This document shows, piece by piece, positions 43,482 to 52,383 of a stretch of DNA of 64,000 nt. Location of the stretch: positions 178,476 to 242,475 of the forward strand of contig JAMPGX010000004.1 of the NCBI GenBank assembly GCA_023663725.1, in the 5' to 3' direction. A model generated the notes under the pieces. The model made no database searches. It was given only the letters and a program-made list of their open reading frames with translations, and was not told where the DNA came from. Position numbers and translations under genes: made by a program. How positions within the stretch are numbered: position 1 is the first letter of the stretch; the number at the start of each line of letters is the position of its first letter. This DNA is from a bacterium (GTDB lineage Bacteria; Bacillota; Clostridia; Lachnospirales; Lachnospiraceae).

Positions 43482-44510
43482 ATGGGAAACGGAGAATTTC
43501 AGAAAACAACAGAGATGCCGCTGATCAGTGTGATCGTGCCGGTATACAATGCCATGGACTGTCTGGAAAGGTGCGTGGAGTCACTCTGCCGGCAGACTTA
43601 TCCCAGACTGGAGATCCTGCTGGTGGATGACGGTTCCACGGATGGCACGGATAAGCTGTGTGACAGTCTGGCGGAGCGGGATGAGCGCATCCGCGTGCTG
43701 CACAAGGCCAACGGTGGCACCTCCACAGCCCGCAATATGGGCATAGAGGAGGCGCGGGGCGAGTATCTGGGCTTTGTGGACAGCGATGATACCGTCGAGC
43801 CGGATATGTATATGCGGCTGCATTGGGCGGCATCCGGGAATGCGGGGTGGCTGGCGCAGCTGGGCAGGGACGAGGTGGACGATCAGGGGCGGCGGCTGCC
43901 GGATATCTGTGAGCTTCCACAGAGCGAGGTTCGGATAGGGTCTGAGGATTTTTTGCGGGAGCTGTTGATGCATAGGGGGGATTGCTCTCTGTGTACGAAG
44001 CTGGTATCCAGAAAACTGCTCGGCGATGAGCGGTTTCCGGAAAAGAAATTGAACGAGGACTTCCATCTGATGATCCGGCTGTTGCAGCGCGCGGAGGGCG
44101 TGGTGTCCCTCCCTGCGTACGGCTATCACGTGTTCTATCGGCTGGGCAGCAACACCCGCAAAAAAGAACGAAATCATTTTTCACGGGTGTACGCGGACTG
44201 TGTGGACAATGCGGATCTGGTTCTGGGGCTGGTGGAGGAGAAATATCCCAGGCTGCGTCCTGTAGCGGTCCGTTTTGGACTCTATCAGAGACTGGAGTAT
44301 CTGCTTCATATTCCCATAGAGCAGATGCGGGGCGGCAATGAACCGTACAGAGCGATTGTGCGGTTCCTGCGAGGCCATGTGAGGGATATGGTCAGCTCCC
44401 CCTATTTGACCGGGAAAAATAAGCTGTATCTGCTGGCGCTGACAATCGCTCCCAAGACTGTGCGGAGACTGCATCGCGTGTGGATGACGCTCCGCGGGAA
44501 AGGCGTCTGA
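43482..44510 (+). CDS. GT2 family glycosyltransferase
   Basis: A 342-residue enzyme with a classic GT2 domain: PLISVIVPVYNAMDCLERCVES, VDDGSTDGTDKL near 55, NGGTSTARNMG and FVDSDDTVEPDMY near 97 (DxD site). The C-terminal 120 residues are helical and basic and carry no clear membrane segment. ATG 43482 lies 6 bases after AGGAG; several earlier in-frame ATGs have no ribosome site. It ends 6 bases from the convergent gene at 44517, with no room for a terminator between them. Confidence 0.85.
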   Translation: MGNGEFQKTTEMPLISVIVPVYNAMDCLERCVESLCRQTYPRLEILLVDDGSTDGTDKLCDSLAERDERIRVLHKANGGTSTARNMGIEEARGEYLGFVDSDDTVEPDMYMRLHWAASGNAGWLAQLGRDEVDDQGRRLPDICELPQSEVRIGSEDFLRELLMHRGDCSLCTKLVSRKLLGDERFPEKKLNEDFHLMIRLLQRAEGVVSLPAYGYHVFYRLGSNTRKKERNHFSRVYADCVDNADLVLGLVEEKYPRLRPVAVRFGLYQRLEYLLHIPIEQMRGGNEPYRAIVRFLRGHVRDMVSSPYLTGKNKLYLLALTIAPKTVRRLHRVWMTLRGKGV

Positions 44511-44516
44511 CGGCAC

Positions 44517-45575
44517 CTAGTCGAAATACTCCAGCGCGTAGACAAACCGCTCCGCCAATCTCTGGCGTCCCGCCGCGTTCAGATGCAGATGGTCTTGCAG
44601 ATATTCTGGAGCATTTTGCTCGTTGACTGTGCCGTAGATATTGTCCAGGTAAGACACTGCATAGGGATAGATCACGCGCTCGGTGTAACCCGCATAGGTG
44701 GCTAGTGAAAATCCGGTGGATTTGTGGATGTCACTGCTGATGTATTCCCCATTTTCATCCACATAGTAGGCATAGGTGGGGGACATGACGATAATCCGCA
44801 TATGGGGTAAAAACTTGCAGAGCAGCTCCAGGCTGGCATTCATGTTGCCGGAAAAGGTCTGGATATCGGTGGCGTTGTCCGGATTGTACAGGGGCCGCTC
44901 CTCCAGATAGTCGGTGGCATCGTACATGATGGCCAGTACGTCCACTTCCTGGAAATCCAGGGAGGACAGGGTCTCAAAGGCATAGCGGGCATCGGCGGGC
45001 ATGTCGTCCCCCATGGCCTCGAAAGCTTTCTCATATATGGTAGTGTTCTGAAGGGTTATCAGCTGAGTCAGCCAATACAGGTTGAAGGCATCCATAGGGT
45101 CTTCATCGGCTCGGAAGTTTTGTCCTGAGGCCGCCAGGTGGGAATTCGCTACAGAGCAATTGTAGATGGTGGCGTCCGTCATCTGGCTGACCAGATTGAT
45201 GACACCGTCCTGCGCGTCCCGCTCGTCCGCAAACGGGAAGTTACCCAGCGCCACAACGGTGCGTTTTCCGTCCGTGTCCCTGCGATATTCCGAAGGGACG
45301 TCAATCATATTGTCCAATACTTCGATAAAATCCCCGTCGTCATAATCCGCGTCAGGGTCAAAAAGAGACGGCACATGAGTGCCCCAGTTGGAGAGACGGA
45401 AGATTATCAGGCCTATGCCCAGCGCCAACGCCAGCACAAATACAATATGCCAGTTGATGCGGCTCAGAAAGCCCTTAGCGCGTTGGGAATCAGTGCCGCG
45501 GCGCGCCTTTTCCTCCTCCTTCAGAGGGAAGGACGCATCCCTATCAGATTGATCCTGTGTTCTGTGTTGTCTCAT
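44517..45575 (-). CDS. membrane-anchored SGNH-like protein with degenerate active site
   Basis: A 352-residue protein with a charged cytoplasmic N-terminus (about 40 residues), one membrane segment (about 43-60) and an outer SGNH-like domain. The order of blocks resembles the SGNH proteins elsewhere in the locus: VVALGNFPFADE near 108 at the nucleophile position, NCSVANSH near 138, MYDATDY near 212, and DHLHLNAAGRQRLAE near 332 (Asp-His block). The nucleophile Ser is missing: GNF replaces GDS. It may be a non-catalytic glycan-binding partner or use another chemistry. It is alone on the minus strand, and GAGAGG precedes its ATG. Confidence 0.65.
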   Translation of the reverse strand: MRQHRTQDQSDRDASFPLKEEEKARRGTDSQRAKGFLSRINWHIVFVLALALGIGLIIFRLSNWGTHVPSLFDPDADYDDGDFIEVLDNMIDVPSEYRRDTDGKRTVVALGNFPFADERDAQDGVINLVSQMTDATIYNCSVANSHLAASGQNFRADEDPMDAFNLYWLTQLITLQNTTIYEKAFEAMGDDMPADARYAFETLSSLDFQEVDVLAIMYDATDYLEERPLYNPDNATDIQTFSGNMNASLELLCKFLPHMRIIVMSPTYAYYVDENGEYISSDIHKSTGFSLATYAGYTERVIYPYAVSYLDNIYGTVNEQNAPEYLQDHLHLNAAGRQRLAERFVYALEYFD

Positions 45576-45611
45576 GATACACCTCTCTTTCTGGCCTTTA
45601 TTTTACTATCA

Positions 45612-45667
45612 ATCGGAAAAGTTGTCTATATTTTTTGACAGGGGGACATCGGAAAAGGTTATCTATA
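45612..45667. repeat. two direct repeats in the divergent spacer
   Basis: ATCGGAAAAGTTGTCTATA (45612-45630) and ATCGGAAAAGGTTATCTATA (45648-45667) are near-identical, 36 bases apart, with TTGACA between them. They lie in the 231-base region between the minus-strand SGNH-like gene and the GH25 gene and may be binding sites for a regulator. Function is inferred. Confidence 0.5.
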
Positions 45668-45709
45668 GTTTGTCGATAATTTAAGAATTTATGAATATTC
45701 CTTTTTTTC

Positions 45710-45739
45710 TTGTGCAAACAGAGATTTCAATGCTATACT
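45710..45739 (+). promoter_or_regulatory. promoter of the acidic-tail GH25 gene
   Basis: TTGTGC (45710-45715), 18 bases, TATACT (45734-45739), preceded by a T-rich stretch. The leader to ATG 45807 is about 60 bases. Confidence 0.6.
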
Positions 45740-45806
45740 GTTGTGCAGGAACAAGCATATTTGCCCCGACTGGAGCGTTTGTCGAAGCAGTCGGATGGAG
45801 GTAAGG

Positions 45807-48800
45807 ATGAGGAGATTGACAGGACGAACCGGCAGGAGAACAAGGCTGCCGCAAAAGCACACACTGCAGTTTGACAACGAATGGGATGAGCTGGAGGAGC
45901 AGGAAGAATATGCGGATGAGACTTATGACGGAGAGCCAATAGAGGATTATGGGGAGGATGCTTTTGAGGAATACGAGGATATTGATTCCGCGGAAGATAA
46001 CCTGACAGAAGAATACCACGAACAGATGCCGGAGTGCGAAGTGATATATTGGGAAAGTGAGGAGGCTGAGGAGGAAGAGCCTGAGTATGAGGAAGAGTGC
46101 GAGTATGAGGAGGAGCCTGAGTATGAGGAGGAATCTGAGTATGAGGAGGAACTAGAATACGAAGAGGAGTCTGAGTATGAGGAGGAACTAGAATACGAAG
46201 AGGAGTCTGAATACGAAGAGGAGCCTGAGTACGAGGAGGGGTCTGAATACGAAGAGGAGTCTGAGTATGAGGAGGAGTCTGAATACGAAGAAGAGTCTGA
46301 ATATGGAGAAGAGTTAGAGTACACGGAAGAGCCTGAGTATGAGGAGGAGCCAGGATACGCGGAAGAGCCTCAGTATCAGGAGGAGATAGAGTACGCGGAA
46401 GAGCCCGAATATGAGGAAGGCTTGGCAGCGTCTTCGCGATGGCACAGGGATAAGGACGAGGAAAAGGAAAATGGCATTCTGGACAAATTTATTCTGATTG
46501 CCGGCGCTGCGGTGTTATTGATGGCTGTGATTACCGGAGTGGTATTGATCGGTTCTCGGCTTCGCGGCGCGGATACGGGGAACTATCGGGAGGTCGGAGC
46601 GCAACTGGCGGGAATGGAGCTGGTGGGAGGACAGGGGCTTGAGGCAATCACCAATGCCCAACAGACATATGCCTCTCAACTGATGGCGATGGCGACGCCT
46701 GAGCCGACGCCGATGCCCACTCAGGCGCCGGACAACTATGATGAGCAGGAGTATTCTCCCGATATCATTGTTCAGATGAATTTCAGCTCTATTGAGAAGG
46801 ACCTGAAGATTAAGTTTGTCAACAGGGACACAGAAAAATTGATAGGCAATGTGCCATTCAGTGTCACAGTCAAGGCACCGGACGGGACATCAGTGATGTG
46901 GTCGGATGATGATATGGATGGCATCATCTACAAAAAGAACCTCAAGCCCGGACAGTACAGACTTGTGATGAATGAGCTGAGCGGTGAGAAATATAGAAGC
47001 TACGGACTGGTGACCACAGAGCAGAAAACGCAGGTTAAGAGCGAGATCGAATATAAAAAGGTAGATGTCTCGAATGAAGTCAAGACAGAATCGCAGATTA
47101 ATGTGTCCAAGGAGGACACCAAGAAGAATGAGACAGTGGTTGAATCTTATCTGCAGGATACGGTTGCCTGGGTGGACAGCACCAGTACCATGATTACCTA
47201 TGCCGAGGTAGCAAAGAGCAATATTCCTGATCCGATGACTTTGGCCGTGAGCGGTTATTTTATGAGGCTGGCTCAGGAGAATTCCGAACAGCTTACGCCG
47301 TCGTCTGAAGTAGACCCTACCACAACGCAGGACCCAACGGTTACACAGCCGCCAGAGTCGACTCTGGCTCCCACGCCTGGTCCGACGCCAGAGCCCACGC
47401 CTGGTCCAACGCCAGAGCCCACGCCTGGCCCAACGCCGGACCCCACGCCTGGTCCGACACCGGACCCCACGCCTGGTCCGACACCAGGCCCTACGCCTAC
47501 GCCAATCGTCTATATAGGTAAGATAGATCCGACCAGCAAAAGCATGGAAGTGGGGGAGAGCTTTAATGCCAGTGCCTCCTGCGAGGGGCTGAGAATTGAG
47601 AGTATTATCTGGAGTAGCAGCAACCCTGCGGCGGTCACAGTGGACGGCAGCGGTAAGATCATAGCTGTGGCGGCTACACAGCAGCCGGTGATAATCTCCT
47701 ATGTGGCAACCGGCGTGGATGGGGCGGGGAATGTGATAGGCGGTCTGACGGCAGCCTGCAGCGTCACCGTGACAGCGAGCACAAAAGTCCTGAGACTCGA
47801 CAAGGCAACAGAGGTGGTCTTCATTGGAACGCCGGTGTTTCTCAATGCCACACTGGAAAATGCGCCGGAAACGGCGGTATTGACAGTGGAATCCTCGGAT
47901 ATCAATGTGGCGAGGGCGGAGATATCGGGTAGAATGATCACGATCACCGGCCTGGCAGTTGGAAGCGCGAATATTACAGTGAAATACACGGAGAACAACT
48001 ATACCATTCCAGCTGTCTGCACGGTGACGGTGAAGCAGAATCCCCGTGAGAACAGAACCGCGCTTCTGAAGGACAAGGAGGGCAATGAGCTCTATGTGCA
48101 GGAAAATGGCGACTACCGCCAGGCATATTATGCGGACTATTATACCTATGATAAGTTCTTTAAAAAAGGGGAAGCTAAGTATACCGGATGGCAGACCATC
48201 AACGGAGTCGTAAAGTATTTTGACATCAATGGCAATGCCGTGGTTGGGGAGCAGGTGATTCAGGGAGTCAAATATAATTTTGCCAGCGACGGCGCTCTGA
48301 TAACGGGTTCAGGGAGCATGGGCATCGATGTGTCGAGATGGAATGGCAATATCGACTGGAATGCAGTGAAAAATTCCGGCGTCTCCTATGTGATTATTCG
48401 ATGTGGGTATCGAGGCTCCACACAGGGAAGTCTGATCGTTGATCCCAAGTTCCAGAGCAATATTAAGGGAGCGACGGAGGCGGGACTGAAGGTCGGCGTG
48501 TATTTCTTCACTCAGGCCATAGATCGCGTGGAGGCTGTGGAGGAGGCGTCCATGGTGCTCGATCTGATCAGGAATTACCGGATATCCTATCCCGTGTTCC
48601 TGGATGTGGAGGCCAGCGGCGGCCGCGCAGACGGCATCAGCAAGGAAACTCGCACCGAGGTGTGCAAGGCGTTCTGTCAGACTATACAGAATGCGAACTA
48701 TACGGCTGGCATATATGCCAATAAGACCTGGCTTACCGACAAGATTGATGTCAGTCAGTTAAGCGCCTATAAAATATGGCTTGCCCAGTATGCTTCCACA

Positions 48801-48905
48801 CCAACCTACACCGGAAGATATGATCTGTGGCAGTACAAGTCCACAGGCAGGGTCAGCGGCATCAGTGGAGACGTGGACCTTAACCTCAGTTATCTGGGGT
48901 ATTGA
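45807..48905 (+). CDS. membrane-anchored GH25 lysozyme with acidic cytoplasmic tail
   Basis: A 1032-residue modular protein. Residues 1-20 are basic. About 25-215 is a very acidic tail with many EYEEE-type repeats. A membrane segment lies near 226-250. Outside follow a spacer, a Prot-rich fold with repeat-poor sequence (about 310-500), a PTPGPTPE linker (about 520-565), Ig-like domains (about 570-750), two cell-wall-binding-like repeats (YTGWQTINGVVKYFDINGN near 790), and a C-terminal GH25 muramidase: GIDVSRWNGNIDW near 840 and the catalytic FLDVEA near 930. It should cut peptidoglycan while anchored in the membrane. ATG 45807 follows GGAGGTAAGG. It is transcribed from 45710. Confidence 0.85.
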   Translation: MRRLTGRTGRRTRLPQKHTLQFDNEWDELEEQEEYADETYDGEPIEDYGEDAFEEYEDIDSAEDNLTEEYHEQMPECEVIYWESEEAEEEEPEYEEECEYEEEPEYEEESEYEEELEYEEESEYEEELEYEEESEYEEEPEYEEGSEYEEESEYEEESEYEEESEYGEELEYTEEPEYEEEPGYAEEPQYQEEIEYAEEPEYEEGLAASSRWHRDKDEEKENGILDKFILIAGAAVLLMAVITGVVLIGSRLRGADTGNYREVGAQLAGMELVGGQGLEAITNAQQTYASQLMAMATPEPTPMPTQAPDNYDEQEYSPDIIVQMNFSSIEKDLKIKFVNRDTEKLIGNVPFSVTVKAPDGTSVMWSDDDMDGIIYKKNLKPGQYRLVMNELSGEKYRSYGLVTTEQKTQVKSEIEYKKVDVSNEVKTESQINVSKEDTKKNETVVESYLQDTVAWVDSTSTMITYAEVAKSNIPDPMTLAVSGYFMRLAQENSEQLTPSSEVDPTTTQDPTVTQPPESTLAPTPGPTPEPTPGPTPEPTPGPTPDPTPGPTPDPTPGPTPGPTPTPIVYIGKIDPTSKSMEVGESFNASASCEGLRIESIIWSSSNPAAVTVDGSGKIIAVAATQQPVIISYVATGVDGAGNVIGGLTAACSVTVTASTKVLRLDKATEVVFIGTPVFLNATLENAPETAVLTVESSDINVARAEISGRMITITGLAVGSANITVKYTENNYTIPAVCTVTVKQNPRENRTALLKDKEGNELYVQENGDYRQAYYADYYTYDKFFKKGEAKYTGWQTINGVVKYFDINGNAVVGEQVIQGVKYNFASDGALITGSGSMGIDVSRWNGNIDWNAVKNSGVSYVIIRCGYRGSTQGSLIVDPKFQSNIKGATEAGLKVGVYFFTQAIDRVEAVEEASMVLDLIRNYRISYPVFLDVEASGGRADGISKETRTEVCKAFCQTIQNANYTAGIYANKTWLTDKIDVSQLSAYKIWLAQYASTPTYTGRYDLWQYKSTGRVSGISGDVDLNLSYLGY
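46084..46420 (+). repeat. in-frame 18-bp repeats coding for (S/P/L)EYEEE
   Basis: Tandem imperfect 18-base units such as GAGTATGAGGAGGAATCT and GAATACGAAGAGGAGTCT encode the acidic tail of the GH25 protein. Two codon versions alternate in blocks, which suggests that the array grew by duplication of pairs. Unit loss or gain keeps the frame. Confidence 0.85.
47368..47506 (+). repeat. in-frame repeats coding for PTPGPTPE/D
   Basis: About five imperfect 24-base units encode a Pro-Thr linker that spans cell wall between the membrane-near part and the Ig-like domains. This type of linker is common in wall-spanning proteins. Confidence 0.85.
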
Positions 48906-48924
48906 TGCGGCATTGACGCAGTTG

Positions 48925-48953
48925 TTGTATAATTTGGTAATATGTGCTATAAT
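48925..48953 (+). promoter_or_regulatory. promoter of the rml operon
   Basis: TTGTAT (48925-48930), 17 bases, TATAAT (48948-48953). It lies in the 147-base spacer after the GH25 gene. The leader before ATG 49053 is about 90 bases. Confidence 0.65.
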
Positions 48954-49052
48954 CATGAAAGCATTAAAAAGTAAATCCTGATTTGAGTACCTGCTAAGGC
49001 GGGCAGATAAATACCTGGAAGCCAGAGCGAATTGGGAGAAGGAGAAAGAGCC

Positions 49053-50135
49053 ATGAGAACTTATCTGGTAACGGGAGGCGCCGGTTTTATCGGCTCCAAT
49101 TACATTCATTACATGTTCAGAAAGTATGATAATGAGATTCGTATCATCAATGTGGATGCCCTGACCTATGCGGGTAATCTGGAGAATTTAAAGGAGATTG
49201 AGAATCGGGAGAATTACACCTTTGTGAAGGCGGACATCTGTGACAAGGAGGCGATTCGCAGGGTCTTTGCGGAGAATGATATCGACAGGGTCGTGCACTT
49301 TGCGGCGGAGAGCCATGTGGATCGCAGTATTCGCAATCCAGAAATTTTTGTCCAGACCAATGTGCTGGGCACAGCAGTGATGCTGAATTGCGCCAAGGAA
49401 GCCTGGGAGTTGCCGGACGGCACTTTCAGGGAGGGCAAGAGGTTTCTGCATGTGTCGACGGACGAGGTGTACGGTTCTCTGCCAGACGACGACAACGCCT
49501 TTTTCTACGAGACGACGTCCTATGATCCGCACAGTCCCTACTCGGCAAGCAAGGCCAGCTCGGACATGCTGGTAAAGTCCTATATGGACACCTATCATTT
49601 TCCAGCCAATATAACCAACTGCTCCAATAATTATGGACCTTATCAGTTCCCGGAAAAGCTGATTCCACTGATCATCAACAACGCTCTGCGGGGCAAAAAG
49701 CTCCCTGTGTACGGGGATGGCAAGAATGTGCGCGACTGGCTCTATGTGGAGGATCATGCCAAGGCGATAGATATGGTGCAGGAGCAGGGCAGGCTTTTTG
49801 AAACCTATAATATCGGCGGTCACAATGAGAAGCAGAATATCGAGATCATCCATATCATCATTGAGACGCTTCAGGAGATGCTGCCGGAAGGTGATCCCCG
49901 CAAGAGCCTGGTGAATACGGGTTTGATCACCTATGTGGAGGATCGGAAGGGACATGACAGGAGGTACGCCATCGCCCCTGACAAGATCAGGGCTGAGATT
50001 GGCTGGTATCCGGAGACGATGTTCAGGGAGGGGATCAGGAAAACAATCGCCTGGTTCTTTGAGCATGAGGATTGGATGAAGAATGTGACCAGCGGTGATT
50101 ATCAGAGCTATTATAAGGAAATGTATGAGAAATAG
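49053..50135 (+). CDS. rmlB: dTDP-glucose 4,6-dehydratase
   Basis: A 360-residue extended SDR enzyme. It converts dTDP-glucose to dTDP-4-keto-6-deoxyglucose in the cytoplasm. Visible motifs: VTGGAGFIGSNYI at 5-17 (NAD site), HFAAESHVDRSI near 85, the catalytic STDEVYG near 135 with YSASKA (YxxxK) near 170, NCSNNYGPYQFPEKLIPL near 190, and GDGKNVRDWLYVEDH near 225. Its product can go to RmlC (rhamnose branch) or to the WecE homolog at 36239 (Fuc4N branch). ATG 49053 has GGAGAAAGAG upstream. Confidence 0.95.
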   Translation: MRTYLVTGGAGFIGSNYIHYMFRKYDNEIRIINVDALTYAGNLENLKEIENRENYTFVKADICDKEAIRRVFAENDIDRVVHFAAESHVDRSIRNPEIFVQTNVLGTAVMLNCAKEAWELPDGTFREGKRFLHVSTDEVYGSLPDDDNAFFYETTSYDPHSPYSASKASSDMLVKSYMDTYHFPANITNCSNNYGPYQFPEKLIPLIINNALRGKKLPVYGDGKNVRDWLYVEDHAKAIDMVQEQGRLFETYNIGGHNEKQNIEIIHIIIETLQEMLPEGDPRKSLVNTGLITYVEDRKGHDRRYAIAPDKIRAEIGWYPETMFREGIRKTIAWFFEHEDWMKNVTSGDYQSYYKEMYEK

Positions 50136-50193
50136 GCGGTCAGGATCAGAGTACAATGAAAGAGCTCAGTCCCAATATTGAGGAGAACATATT

Positions 50194-51063
50194 ATGAAAG
50201 GTATAATTTTAGCCGGAGGCTCCGGCACAAGGCTCTATCCGCTGACCAAGGCAATCAGCAAGCAGATCATGCCGGTGTATGATAAGCCCATGATCTATTA
50301 TCCTTTGTCCATCCTGATGCTGGCTGGTATCAGGGAGGTGCTGATCATCTCCACGCCCAGAGATCTTCCTGTTTTTCAGGAGTTGCTTGGGGATGGACAG
50401 CAGCTTGGCATGGAGTTCAGCTACGCGGTGCAGGAGACTCCCAGAGGGCTGGCGGATGCTTTTATCATTGGAGACCAATTCATTGGCAGGGACAGGGTGG
50501 CTCTGGTGCTGGGCGACAATATTTTCTATGGTCAGAGCTTTTCGAGAGTGCTGCGTGAGGTCGCGGCCAGGGAGACAGGAGCTACGATCTTTGGCTATTA
50601 TGTGCGCGATCCCAGAGAGTACGGCGTGGTGGAGTTCGACGAGTCGGGGCGGGCGCTGTCCATCGAGGAGAAGCCCGAGCACCCTAAGAGCAATTATGCG
50701 GTGCCAGGGCTGTATTTTTATGACAATGATGTGGTGGAGATCGCCAGGAACGTTAAACCCTCCGCCCGTGGAGAGATCGAGATTACCAGCGTCAATAATG
50801 AGTATTTGAGAAGAGGGATGCTGATGGTGGAGACTCTGGGCAGGGGATTTGCCTGGCTGGACACAGGCAATCATGACGCGCTGCTGGACGCGGCGGATTT
50901 TGTGGCCGCTTTTCAGAAACGTCAGGGGCTTTACATCTCCTGCATAGAAGAGATTGCGTACAAGAGGGGGTTTATCAGTAGGGAGCAGCTGCTCCGGCTG
51001 GCCGAACCCCTGATGAAGACGGATTACGGCAGATATTTGACAGAGGTAGCCAATGGACTCTAA
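50194..51063 (+). CDS. rmlA: glucose-1-phosphate thymidylyltransferase
   Basis: A 289-residue nucleotidyltransferase that makes dTDP-glucose from glucose-1-phosphate and dTTP. The signature [17 protein letters not shown] is at 2-18, with [16 protein letters not shown] near 30, LGDNIFYG near 107, [20 protein letters not shown] near 160, and [15 protein letters not shown] near 217. The length is that of the usual short RmlA. A good ribosome site (TTGAGGAGAAC) precedes ATG 50194. The next gene starts 11 bases before its stop. Confidence 0.95.
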   Translation: MKGIILAGGSGTRLYPLTKAISKQIMPVYDKPMIYYPLSILMLAGIREVLIISTPRDLPVFQELLGDGQQLGMEFSYAVQETPRGLADAFIIGDQFIGRDRVALVLGDNIFYGQSFSRVLREVAARETGATIFGYYVRDPREYGVVEFDESGRALSIEEKPEHPKSNYAVPGLYFYDNDVVEIARNVKPSARGEIEITSVNNEYLRRGMLMVETLGRGFAWLDTGNHDALLDAADFVAAFQKRQGLYISCIEEIAYKRGFISREQLLRLAEPLMKTDYGRYLTEVANGL

Positions 51064-52327
51064 GTTGAAGCGATATTGCATCCTGGGTTCTATGGGGGTG
51101 ATTCTGCTGGCGGCTCTGCTGGTGCTCCTGGCCAATCAGGGCGTCCAGGGGCCGACTGGAGATCAGAACAACAATCAGGCAACGGCAGCGCCAGATTCCC
51201 ATGGACAGGAGGTATTTTATGACGAATATGGGCAGCGGATTGGCAATGACCTGTCCGCTTTTCTGGATGATGCCACTTTTTTTAACCCTGAGGAAAATAC
51301 CTGGCTGGAGGAGAGGCTTGAGGAACAGAACAGATTGTCACTGCTGGTGACCTCTGTGGAACGGGATCTGCGCATACAGGTGGTGGATTATGAAGGAAAG
51401 CCTGTCACGGGGCAGAGCTTTCTGGTGGAGCTGGAGGGACAGGGCGAGTATAAGGACTTGGATCAGGATGGTATTCTATACATCGGCGGGATCAGCTCAG
51501 GAGAATACTATGTGAGTCTGCATGAGGTCGAGGGCTACAGAGTGCCAGTCAATCCCACCAGAGTGCAGGTCAAGGACAAGGTGGAATATGTGTTTATCGA
51601 CGATATCTCTCTGCTGATTAAGACGGAGGAGGATATCGACGCGGAGGCTGAGGATACAGGCGTTCAGGAAGCGGATGTGGACAGCGATAAGACGGAGATC
51701 AAGAAGTTGCAGAGCGCGACCGCCAATGCAGCAGTGGGAATAGACGTATCCAAGTGGAATCGAGAGATTGACTGGGAGAAGGTCAGGGCGGCCGGCGTGA
51801 GCTTTGTCATCATTCGTGCGGGATACCGCGGCTCCAGCACGGGAAGTCTTGTGGTAGATCCGTATTTTGAGGCCAATATCAAGGGAGCTTCCATGGCGGG
51901 ACTGAATGTGGGCGTTTATTTTTTTACACAGGCCGTCAATGAGGTTGAGGCGGTGGAGGAGGCCTCGATGGTGCTGGAGCTGGTACAGGATTACAGTCTT
52001 GATTATCCGATTTTCATTGATACGGAGGGAGCAGGTGGGAACGGCCGCGCGGACAATCTGACCGTGGAGGAGCGGACACTGGTGTGTGACGCGTTCTGCC
52101 GCACGGTGGAGAACGCGGGAATCGAGGCCGGCGTATATGCCAGCAGGAATTGGTATCATAATAGGGTAGAAGTGAGCCGTCTGGAGAGATACTATATCTG
52201 GCTGGCGGAGTACAGAAGCGTCCCCCTGTATGATGGCTATTACCATATGTGGCAGTACACGTCCAAGGGAAACATAGACGGGATAGAGGGTAATGTCGAT
52301 ATGAATGTCAGTTATATGGGCAGGTAA
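51053..52327 (+). CDS. membrane-anchored GH25 lysozyme, short form
   Basis: A 424-residue protein. A membrane anchor (about 7-27) is followed by an outer domain near 75-190 ([26 protein letters not shown] on) that resembles the matching part of the large GH25 protein at 45807. A short acidic linker leads to a C-terminal GH25 domain: [13 protein letters not shown] near 228, [18 protein letters not shown] near 287 and the catalytic pair in FIDTEG near 321. It has no acidic cytoplasmic tail, no Pro-Thr linker and no wall-binding repeats. Its start overlaps rmlA by 11 bases, so it is made with the rml enzymes. Confidence 0.88.
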   Translation: MDSKLKRYCILGSMGVILLAALLVLLANQGVQGPTGDQNNNQATAAPDSHGQEVFYDEYGQRIGNDLSAFLDDATFFNPEENTWLEERLEEQNRLSLLVTSVERDLRIQVVDYEGKPVTGQSFLVELEGQGEYKDLDQDGILYIGGISSGEYYVSLHEVEGYRVPVNPTRVQVKDKVEYVFIDDISLLIKTEEDIDAEAEDTGVQEADVDSDKTEIKKLQSATANAAVGIDVSKWNREIDWEKVRAAGVSFVIIRAGYRGSSTGSLVVDPYFEANIKGASMAGLNVGVYFFTQAVNEVEAVEEASMVLELVQDYSLDYPIFIDTEGAGGNGRADNLTVEERTLVCDAFCRTVENAGIEAGVYASRNWYHNRVEVSRLERYYIWLAEYRSVPLYDGYYHMWQYTSKGNIDGIEGNVDMNVSYMGR

Positions 52328-52383
52328 TCGTGGGGATAGTTCATAAGGGTTCAAAAAGGACAGCGCTGGAAAGGATAAATATC

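Noticed and set aside
46084-46420. Repeats considered as a CRISPR array
   Set aside because: There are no spacers. The units are contiguous, in frame and code for an acidic peptide.
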